DNA from: Agriotes lineatus
Lineage: Eukaryota > Arthropoda > Insecta > Coleoptera > Elateridae
Assembly (NCBI GenBank): GCA_940337035.1
Contig: CALNHX010000276.1
Coordinates: 248,001-312,000, forward strand
Length of the DNA stretch: 64,000 nucleotides
Direction: 5' to 3'
The position numbers were made by a program, and so were the translations under genes. Below the pieces are notes generated by a model that searched no databases, was not told where the DNA came from, and was given only the letters and a program-made list of their open reading frames with translations. Position 1 is the first letter of the stretch. The number at the start of each line of letters is the position of its first letter. Of this stretch, positions 34,469 to 45,638 are shown piece by piece.

Positions 34469-34627
34469 TCACTCCATTGCGTACTTTTCAATAATTTTAA
34501 TTAAATTCTTATATACAAGTTTCGGAGCATCCTTAGCCCACAAGAAATCAACGTGATTGAAAGTCTTCAACGGCACCTCGTACAGCCCTATGTTGTTGCT
34601 CACTTTCCTAGCAAGTCGGCAAACGTC
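34469..34627 (-). CDS. Lipase coding exon 7 (catalytic His, stop)
   Basis: Residues 364-415, from DVCRLARKVSNNIGLYEVPL through KTFNHVDFLWAKDAP to KYAME and a TGA stop at 34469-34471. His388 in FNHVDF is the catalytic base. Without removal of the 51-bp intron upstream, the frame would hit a stop and lose this residue, so the splice is strongly supported by protein logic. Confidence 0.88.
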   Translation of the reverse strand, partial: DVCRLARKVSNNIGLYEVPLKTFNHVDFLWAKDAPKLVYKNLIKIIEKYAME

Positions 34628-37600
34628 CTAAAATTTCTTAGGTGGTTTATTAAATTCAAAAACCTGGATTTTACTCACGATTGGATTCGCTAGCCAGTCG
34701 TTATCGGCATATATGAAGTAAGTGGGCACATCGATGTTGCTTAAGTTGTACAGAGGTGGCGTGGGGGTGCCGTACTTTATGACATTTCCAACTTTACCAT
34801 AGTCGAATTCCATGAAGTCGCCGTCGTGGTGGATTTCTTGGGCGTAGTGTATCAACGTCTTCGCCGAACTACCTGCCGGGGCATGGGCGAATATTATCGG
34901 AAGCATTTTCTGAAAAAAAATTGATCATTGAAAGGCCTCAGAAATGCTAAATCAAATTGTGGCGCTTGTTCTCTATAGAAACTAAATCTCAAAGTTACGA
35001 TTAACTAACAGACTTACATCTTCCAGTTGATCTTGGTCAAACCCACAGATCGCAAAGATGACCTGCTCGCAGATATCCTTTTCTACCTTGAGCAATTCGC
35101 AGTCGTAGCTCAGAAACTTCATCAGCTTCCCGTTGGGAAGAAACTCCCTGATTCCTAAATGGTCGGCAATCCACTGAGGGCGCAAATTATTTATAAAAAT
35201 AAACAAATCATCTTACGAAGGCTAACCTGCAGGTCGTTGACAAATGGCCCAAAATAGCGAATTGGGGATTTCATGTGTGTCGTGTAGGCCACTGGTGCTA
35301 ATCCCGCCATCATCTTGATGGTGCTGTTGGCGAATTCTGGCAACATTGAGGCGAGTACGTAGAACATAGTGGTGCCCATGGAGTGTCCTATGTAAATTAT
35401 TTCGCCACGTTTGCCTGTTACATTGGAGACGTGGTTTAACGCTGCTGGTAAATCGTACACCCCCATTTCGTGAAAACTACGTTTAAAAATGTCAAAAGTA
35501 AAATATGCTGTCAAGTTAACCTTTCATTTGTAACGTTCTTTGCCTTGTGTTCATATTCAGAAATCTCAGAAACATCAGCATATAAAGAACCATTATCAGG
35601 GAGGAAGAACAGTTTATGAGGTTGAATTAACACCTCTGTTATTTTTTATAAAATGTAGCTTAATATTTTCTAAATTGCCAAAATCTTCAAAATATCGCAA
35701 AGCTACGAGAGTATACTTGAGGGTCCGCCAACTAATCTCAGTGACGACGACGTGCGGTTCTTTACAAGATAATACCGATAAATATTATGAGAGCCAACAA
35801 GCCTTTAATTACAACAAATATACTCAGATAGCTCGGAGGACTTATATACTCATATATCGCAGCAGACAATCGTAACAACATCTGAAATACAAAAGGGCTA
35901 TTAGTGACGAACAGGGTGAGCGGTTTCACCAAGAAATCCTTACGATGGAACATCTTTACCAACGTCACTGCTCTATAACCCTTCAATGATGAGCGATTAC
36001 TCTTGTTTTTTTAGAGATTCATAAGATATCGTATAAACTCAAAGTATCGTCATGCCATTTTGTCAAAGAAAATTGGCATTAAAGTTTGTGAATACGAAAA
36101 TCAAAGACTACTGTGAATTATTGTAGTCTATTTGATAGTTTATATTTTATATGGGCTTTTTACGTCATCAAGAAAACATTAGTGAAGTCTAAGCGTTGTG
36201 TTTGGTTTGTATTTGAAATGATCAAAGTTTATCAATATCGTATTACTAGGGTAGCACCCATACATTCTAATTCTACTAGATCACCACGGAAATCAAACTT
36301 GCCCTGAGACAAACGTTTGTTGTTTTGTAATTTGACAGTTCAAATTTAGTTCTGATAATTGCAACAGTTAATTTTGAAATAAATGTTGTGCAGTATAAAA
36401 TAATTTAACGAAAAACAAATGTAAGCCATGATTTAGTATGACTTTAAAGGTTCCCTATTTCCGAAAGAAAGCTTTAGACGACTTCGTGATGCATTTGGTG
36501 ACGAAGCACCTTCGCAGGGGACTGTTTATAGCTGGTTTAATAAATTTAAATTTGAAAGAATTTCACTCAGCGACGATTTTCGCGACAAGCAAGAAAGACC
36601 AATTTCAGCAGTTATCGAAACAAATATAGACGATGGCGCCGTGCAAAGAATGATTCGGGAGGACAATCTAGTAACATATAGAATCATTAGGAACACGTTG
36701 GGCAGTGGCATTGCTGCAGTAAACAAGATTTTACATATTCGTTTGAATGTAAGAAAAGCCTGTTGTTGGTGGATACCACACAGTTTAACAGAAGCACAAA
36801 AACAACAGCGTTTGGAATGGTGTAAAAAAACTTTTAAGAAATATGAAGGTAGGTCTAAAGCAGTTTAGAACATCATAACTAGTGACGAAAGCTTGATATA
36901 TGCATTTAATCCCGAATATAAGCGGCAGTCTGCACAATCGGTGTTTCCAACAGTTCCTAATCCAGTTACAGTGAAGCGTTCTCGAAGTGTTCGTAAGAAA
37001 ATCATTGTTTACTTCTTTTCAAAATCAAGATCTATCACAACTATCGTGCTTGAAAATAAATGTATGAATTTATGTTTTGTTTTTTCTTTCGAATGCGTAC
37101 ATGTATAGAGTTTAAGAGCGAATATTTTGAAAACCAATATTAAAAATAATGTTTGCATGCAAAGCTTTGTTTTATTAGATTGTCGATATTTACGGTGCTA
37201 CTCTACTATTGTACTTGTATTAGTGCTGCATATCTAGCAAATTGATATACCTAATAGAAAAAATACAATTTTTTCATTAAATTAGCCCTCAAAATAAGGT
37301 AAATTCGCCCATTTGCAAACCAGGTACAGCAAAAAAGTTTCAATTGGTTGAATAGGGATTGATGGTTGTTTAAGAATGATAGAGATCTAACAACAAAAAC
37401 CCATTCTCCAGCTGTAAATGCTGTAAAATATATTTAGATACTTCAGAGACGTAATCTAGCACAGAAAATTCTTAAGAACCCCAAGCAAAGTCCAAATTTA
37501 TAAAACAATCGTTTGACATATTAGTTTATGGAATTCCTATGGGCACAATAAAAAAACTCAGTTTGTAATTAAGTTTACGGCCAAAACTCTATTGACCATT

Positions 37601-40600
37601 TTTGACTGTTTTTGAAATGTTAATGGCAGTTATGTAAACAGTATAAAATATTGTTTTAGAGGAGTAGGTGCAAGTGGAAAACAATCCATATCTTCAAAGA
37701 GGCGTGGGAAATAATACTTGTTATGATTTGAATAACTACATTACATAAACAAACCTTATTGTTTGGCGTTGTTTGTATGTTGCAAAATATGCTTTGCCTG
37801 CAAGAGGTATTGACGTGCTTTTTCAGATTAAAAAGTATTCGTTGCTTTATGAAAACAATAAAAATACTCTTGGCCACGTAATTAATTAGAGTTAGAAACT
37901 GAGCTAAATATAAAACTGTACTGATAGAATCAGGGAGAAATATTTTAATGAAAATAACAAGAAAAGAGATTGGTAGCCACGTTAGAATAGTACCATGCAT
38001 ACCATGTAATCACTAAATGAAAATAAATATGAGCACATCATATTGTGAGAAACTCCTTGTAAAACAACAGAATCGTATACGCTTTTAGAAACAGAAAGGC
38101 ACCAGACAGATACGACAAAGAACTGAAATATATGTAAATCACATTCTGAAATAGGAAGGAAGCGGGTGAATAGAAGCACTTCAGCATGGACATCGTGCGG
38201 GAAGTATAAAGAATGTGTGGATGATCTTCAATAACGCCAGTTTAGCCAAAGAAGGGAATCTGTAATACTATATCCTATAGTAAATATAAAACAGAGCAAT
38301 GTTGATCATACTCTATTTTCTACAAAAAGCGAATTGTTTTATTTCTTTCAAAGCAAAATATGCAGAGTTGGCACCGATACTTGCAAGAAATATGTAAACT
38401 TTATCTTTAGTCCCTATACCTCATTCCTTATTTTCTTAACGTCAATGCCGTTTGCCCACCAAAACACCAGAAAGCTAGGCACATTACCAAGTTATACCTG
38501 AAATTCCAAAACTGGTTGCTGTCGGGGAAAAGCGAAGCGTGGCCCTTGGAGTAGGTGTTCCCCCTGGCGTTCCCTAGCCAGACGTCGTACCCCAAATCCG
38601 ATAACATGAAGGCTGCAAGAAGCATACTGGGTCAGGATTAAGGCTCCACCGAAGCTTATCTACCGTACCCAGAGATTTATTCTCGGAAATGACCCAGTCT
38701 GCGCTGCTACTCAGCAGACCGTGCTGCAAGAACACGGGCTGGTTTCCGATTCGCCCCTTTCCGTTCGACGGGATGCGGTGCAGCGTCAGCAGGTAGCCAT
38801 CTTTGGTTTCCACCACGTGAGACTCGGCGGCGTATCCGTGCCTACGGACTATCTGGGGCTGAAATAAAATATATTGCTGTAAATTTGATGGATTGGAGAA
38901 ATGGTTTTAAGCTGAACTGATTGCAATGATACTATGGATACTGGACTATAATACGAGGTATGTATGTATGTATTATCTGTAACCTCATTTACCTTGCGGT
39001 GTTGAGGCTGGTGCTTTATGCGCTGGCATCTGGCGGTACAATACTCAACTTGCCCCGGATTCGAGATACAGAGTTGGAACGCGCCTGAGTAGAGCACAGT
39101 TAATTTGATGCCCAACTGTGAATAGTTTCACCGAGCCCGATTCCAATCGCCAAAGCTAAGGAAAAATTCCGACCTCCGCGGGATTCGAACCGAGGACTTG
39201 CTTAATGCAAGCCTGGCGCTTACCCAACTGCACCACGCGGCTTCTTTAATACGAGGGATGTTTTAAAAATAATGAGAAGGACTTAATTTAATATTATCCC
39301 CTTAAATATACGCCCCTTGAAAATGTACAGAACGTCCTAATTGGCTTTTCTGCTGTTGGTAATAATTCTGGAAATTTCTTACGGTTAGGCTGTTTGGAAT
39401 CTGTGTTGTGGTTTTTGGGCGTTCTCTATTGTTCTATAATGATAAACTTTCACCTACTGCTCGATTTGAATTATACGGTCGGTGTTTAAGTACTTATATC
39501 TATTACTTATCCAGAATTTCCCTAATCAACAATGAGGTGTGGCTAACAGTCACGGACGTCTTTAAAAAGGGTTTGAGACACTGTGTTACAAATCATTTGT
39601 GAACAATTCCATATCAATAACATATATCAATGACAATGGACTTGGCTCTAGATTTACTCATTCATTGCCAGTTATTACATACTTTGCACTTGAAATTCGC
39701 TTCTGTTGTCAAGCGATCTAGCATTTTTGTTTAATGGGCAAGCGATGCTCTTTTTCTTTTTCAGACAAGTTTTGGGCACCATCTTTACACCAATTTTTCT
39801 CATACCTAACTGCTCCATCGCAATGTGACGTCTGCAATCATCCTGACTTTTAAGTTTAATCGGTTTACCATAACCCAAAAAATCTATAACCAAACGGTGT
39901 TCCATTCTTTTTGAGGAGCTTTGTATAAAACAAAGGAAAATAGTGATAAATGTATAAAAAGGGTATTACCAGAGAAAGAATAGAAAGCCCAGAAACTCTA
40001 AAAGATTATCTTAAAAGAAAAAGAGAGGAACAAATGGACAAGTGACAAGTGGACAGGAAATAGATCAGGAAGAAATATTCAAAAAATAGAACAACAAAGA
40101 GAAACTCCCCGAGGAAAAAGGAAGTCTGCAACTAGAAATTGACAAACTTAAAAAGTTGATGTTAAATATACAAAAAGATTTAAAAGTTAACACTGACGAA
40201 ATAAATGAAAGCAGCTGAGAATTAGAAAAACTAAAAGAAAATCTATTAAGGAGATAAGGAAATAAAAAAGAAACCATTCGAAAAGGTGTAATGTTGGTAC
40301 AAAGATAATGGAGTTGATACACAGGGAAAACAAAAAAGGGCAAAACGGTGGGATAAGATTATTATAAAGGGCTAGTATTTGGTATCATAACTTCAATTAT
40401 CCGGAACCGACTAGAAGCACACATAGAAGCAGAAATAGGCGATTACCAGCAAAGATTCAGAAAAGACAGATCCACGTTAGACACCATACACATCCTAACG
40501 CAGACAATAGAAAAATGTTATGAACACAGCATCGAACTCCATATACTCTTCATCGATTTCAAGCAAGCCTTCGATAGCCTTATTAGACATAAACTCATAA

Positions 40601-43600
40601 AGGAAATGCAAAACATGAATATTGGGTCATCAGTAATAACGAAAGAAGCGAAGAAACTCAGGAACTATACAAGCAGGAAACAGAGCTGACTACTGCTTCA
40701 AAACCCTACTTCGTAACACTAGTCTGAGTAGAGGGACGAAAATGAGAATCTACAAGTCGGCGATCCGCCCTGTAGCAACCTATGCAAGTGAAACAATGTG
40801 TTTAACAAAGAATGATGAAGAAAAACTGCGCAGCTTTGAGGGGAAAATTATTAGAAGAATAATGGGACTCAAAAAAACTGAAGAGGGAGAATACCGTCGG
40901 CTAATGAACTTCGAAATAAGACATAGTACATTTTATCAAATCACAGAGGCTATGCTGGTTTGTACATATAAACAGGAGAGACACTGGTGTCATAATAAAA
41001 ACAATAAGTGAATGGAAACCCACAATAGGCAGGCCAAGAGGTAGACCAAAGGCAAGATGGGAGGACCAGGTGAGGAACGACTTACGTACCATGGGTATTC
41101 AGGGCTGGAGGACAGATATCAAAGACAGGAAAAAATGAAGCAAGATTGTAAAAATGGCAAAGACGGAGCGAAAACTGTAAAAAGAAAAGTTCTGAGAAGA
41201 CGCAGGAATATGTGGACTGATTCACCACACCAAATGAATCCACAGAGCTCCGCGGAAGGAACGGTTCCAATTCCGATAGGAATGTACAACCAGATTATAT
41301 ATATATATATATATATATATGTTAACGTCCAGACGAATTGTTAGCGTCCAGACGAATTCTAGCCTCCAGGCGGATTCTCAGCCCTTCGTCGGTGTAGATT
41401 TCATCACCCATGGGTTACCGGTGACATTAATTAGTCATAAACTGTCTGCAGCCGACTGCCCTTATGAGAGCAATATTGTATTATAAATTCGAATGCGTTG
41501 TGTGAGAAGGCAGATTCGACTCGTAGGCCGGCCCAAGTGCCGGTGCAGAGAGCATTGTATGACTTAAATACGGTGTAATTCACTTATTAATAAAGCTGGT
41601 GCGATACTTTGTTTTAATTGACGCTTTTATTAATCATTTTCGCTAATATCAGAAGTGGGATGCTTTAACCGCTGGTTTTCGTTGTCTGCGGGAAGTGCCG
41701 GGCTCGGGCTGAATTTCGACGAAGATGCGGACGCTAGTTGGTGCTGTGTTAAATTTCAACAGCTGGCCGAGAAATTTCGCTGGTCTTCTCGCGAACAGGT
41801 GGCTGTAGCCGGGAAAAGTTTTGAAATGCGACGCTCCAGGATGATTTGATGGCTGGAGCCTAGAAGGAAGAGATTGGAATTTAATTTAAGAAATCTGGGA
41901 AAATTTAAAAATTGATCTACAAATTGCGTTTCCTCGAAAACGTAATGCTAGTCTTAAGTTATCAGATTTTAGTAATTTTATGAAGAATTGCCACATGACC
42001 GATGCTGATAGCATATCTGTATACAATTCGGTTTTTGATTTAGATCAAAATCCGGAGAAAAGGTCGGGTCGTTAACATATTTGTTAAGATTTTAATTCTG
42101 GCCGTTCTGCTGTGTGGAATTATTTTTTTGTTAAAGCTGTTAAGGAGGCGGGGCTGTTAATGTAGCAATTCTTTAAAATAATGGCGAAAATAACTAATTA
42201 AGTTCATTGACTGCCGAACTTGTTTTAAATTTTTAGGAACTGGATAATTAAGTAAAGCTTTGTGTTTTATCAAATTTAACGAAAGCAGAGCAGAACAAAA
42301 ATGATAGAACCCGTTACCTTAGTAATGTACTAAGAGTTTAGCTTCAAGCAGTAGCTATTACAGAACAAGTTGTTATATTCTATAGAAAAAGGTGTTTTTG
42401 CGTTAAATATGGACACGGCGTTATGTCCTGTTGGGCCAAAGAAAGGGTTACAAAGGGTACTAGGGCCGATGTAAATGTGTGTTCAAGGAATTTTACAACT
42501 CCTTTTACGCTTGTGTTAATTAAGAATATACTTGTGTATTGCTTAGTAGATTCCGGGGCGGATTGTTCCCTGATAACCAAAAAATAGCTAAACAGGTTGG
42601 AGCTCATGGGACTCCGTGTCATGTCGCATTGCAGGGATTAGGGTCGAGTAGTACTTTTACCTTGACGCGCACAATTTTGATTGTTTCTTTTGAGGGTGTC
42701 ACGCTGGAGCTCGATTTTCATATCGTACCGAATGACGCTATATCTCGCGATTGTGTGGCTCCTAATTCACCTGAGTTTGACTTAGGATGTACTCTTCAGG
42801 GTGGCGAGCGTCAGTGCCTATTAGATCTACTTGACACACATTTGGAAATGTTCACAAATAGCAATAAAGTGCATAGTGTAACCTGCGGCGAAATGGCTAT
42901 AAAGTTAACTTTTGACCGATTTGTTTCTTACCACCCATATCGCCCGTAGTAGAACGACAGCAAGTGCGAGAAATTATCAGTGAGCTACTCCAAAATAACA
43001 TTATTCAAAAAAGCTCCTCTCCGTTCGCTAGCCCCGTGCTGCTTGTTAAGAAAAAAAATGGTACAAATCTCCTATGTGTTGATTTTTGTGCTCTGAATAA
43101 AATAACTGTATCAAAAGATAGGTATCCTTTACCTTTGATAGACGATCAGTTAGACCGTTTGGGCAAGGGACGATATTTTATCACTCTTGATATGGCCTCT
43201 GAGTTTTACCAGATACCCATTTCTCCTGAATCAGTTCATAAAACGGGATTTGAATGCCATTAAGCTTTCCGAACTTATTTGTTAGGCATTCGCTTCACTG
43301 TCATTACTGACTGCAATTCCATCAAAGCCAACGCGAATAAAAGACATCTTGTGCCTCCTATTGCCCGCTGGTGGGTTTACTTACAAGATTTTTCTTTTAC
43401 CTTGGAATATCGAAAAGGCAAAAGGCTGCCACATTCTGATTATCTGAGTAGGGATTCTATAAAAGTTCATGTGGTTGATAGTCCCAATTTGATCGAGGAC
43501 GTGCAAACCAAAGATCCTGAATCTCAAAAACTCATAAAAGAGGTGGATGATGGCACTACCGCGGCACACGATTATTCTGTGAAACATGGCATTCTTTATA

Positions 43601-45591
43601 AAAATATTGGGAAGAATTCATTGCCTGTTTTTATACCTATGGGAAGTCGACTTAGTATTATGCCATGATGATAACTGCCACGTCGGTTCTGACATAACCT
43701 TTGCTGCCGTCGCAGCTCAATTTTGGTTTTCACGGCCAGCTGCTTTTGTGCGAAAATACCTTAAACATTGTCGTGTTTGTGTAAGTAGCAAGCCCTTATC
43801 CGGGAAAAAGGATTGTTACCTCCACCTAATTGTGATAAAACCCCAGTGCCCTTTCATACCATACATTGCGATATTGCCGTACCAATTCCTCCTGGTTCAG
43901 ATGCTTTCCGCTACGTGTTTCTACTTATGGATGCGTTTACAAAATTCTTACAATCAATTCCGATTAAAATGTTGAGGGCCAATGAAACGCTTCGAGTTTA
44001 TTGTACACATCTGTGCACTTTTGGAACACTTAGTTTGGTAATCACAGACCGAGCCTCCAATTTTTGTAGCGCGTCTTTATCGAACCTATTTAAGGAATTG
44101 CATATTGAACACCACATGGTCGCTACTGGTGCGCCGCGCGCGAATGGTTAAATTGAGCGGTACGTGAGTACGATGGTAGACTTGCTAGCTATAGAAAGTA
44201 AGAAGTCAGAATGGACGAGCGCATTGCAAAAGGTGCAATTAACATAAAACACCACTGTCCAGAAAACCACTGGATTTGCCCCTCTTTATACCTGCTCCAC
44301 CACCCTCTCTTCTGAAACGGAGTATTTTCTTTCCTATTGTCGATAAGGCCTACCTAGTCACGAATGGTCCGTGTTAGGGAGTTACTTAGTTGTTTGAAAG
44401 TTTGATTGATAGTGTTTTTTGCTTGATAAGTACTGCAACAAAAACACATTGTATGTGTTTGGTAGTAGGGTAGCAAGCCATAGTACCCTCTGAGCATTGC
44501 GAAATGACAAGTCGAGTGAGAGACCGCTGAGCATTTCGGAGTGACAAGGTTCATGGCCTCTGAGTACCAAGTAGCAGGGTAACAAGCATAGAGTACCCTC
44601 TGAGCACTGCCGAATGACAAGTCTAGTTAGAGACCTCTGAGCATTGCGGAGTGACAAGGTTGATGGCCTCTGAGTACCAAGTATCAGGGTAACAAGCCTA
44701 GAGAACCCTCTGAGTACTGCCGAATGACAAGTCTAGTTAGAGACCTCTGAGCATTGCGGAGTGACAAGGTTGATGGCCTCTGAGTACCAAGTAACAGGGT
44801 AACAAGCCTAGAGGAGGCTCTGAGTATTGCCGAATGACAAGTCTAATTAGAGACCTCTGAGCGTTGCGGAGTGACAAGGTTGATGGCCTCTGAGTACCAA
44901 GTAGCAGGGTAACAAGCATAGAGTACCCTCTGAGCACTGCCGAATGACAAGTCTAGGTAGAGACCTCTGAGCATTGCGGAGTGACAAGGTTGATGGCCTC
45001 TGAGTACCAAGTATAATGTTGGAAACGTGAATGTTTTGGACATATACAGGGTAAATGTTTGAGAGTTAAAAAACTGATGATTGTGATAACTGTGTCCTCT
45101 GAGCACTATGGCGACAAGACAAGTCAGTTCGACACGTGTGAATGATAAGTTCTTAAGTACCTGACATGAGTTACTAAGGTGTGTGTACGGCGAAGCACGA
45201 GCCGTACTATGTTATTTGTTTAGCAGATCTGGGTTTTTCGAGAGCGAAAAACAGTTCAGGATTGGCCGTGTTAGCATCCAGACGAATTGTTAGCGTCCAG
45301 ACGAATTCTAGCCTCCAGGCGGATTCTCAACCCTTCGTCGGTGTAGATGTTATCACCCATGGGTTACCGGTGACATTAATTAGTCATAAACTGTCTGCAG
45401 CCGACTGCCCTTATGAAAGCAATATTGTATTATAAATTCGAATGCGTTGTGTGAGAAGGCAGATTCGACTCGTAGGCCGGCCCAAGTGCCGGTGCAGAGA
45501 GCATCGTATGACTTAAATACGGTGTAATTCACTTATTAATAAAGCTGGTGCGATACTTTGTTTTAATTGTCGGTTTAATTAATCATTTTCG

Positions 45592-45638
<47 letters not shown>

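Larger units (their letters stand above)
41320..45598 (+). mobile_element. Ty3/gypsy LTR retrotransposon, degenerate, 4.3 kb
   Basis: Two near-identical 330-bp LTRs enclose a pol-like region in the order protease, reverse transcriptase, RNase H, integrase. This is the Ty3/gypsy order; copia has integrase before reverse transcriptase. The gag region (about 41655-42480) is open only in pieces and shows no zinc knuckle that I can see. A 110-bp minisatellite lies between integrase and the 3' LTR. The internal deletion, stops and frame shifts make it dead, yet the LTRs remain very similar, so insertion is not ancient. It sits in lipase intron 1, antisense to the gene. Confidence 0.92.

Noticed and set aside
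34628..34678. Premature stop truncating the lipase before the catalytic His
   Set aside because: The stop lies in a 51-bp GTGAGT...TTTTAG intron; splicing restores NPIDVCRL and the His-containing C-terminus.
39175..39247. Functional tRNA gene on the minus strand
   Set aside because: A and B boxes are present, but the acceptor stem does not close and the sequence continues into a SINE body with a simple-repeat tail and target duplication.
42539..42949. 136-codon ORF as an independent host gene
   Set aside because: It is the frameshifted protease-to-RT part of the gypsy pol between two LTRs.
44461..45013. CRISPR-like array
   Set aside because: Repeats are contiguous 110-bp units without unique spacers, inside a eukaryotic LTR retrotransposon.
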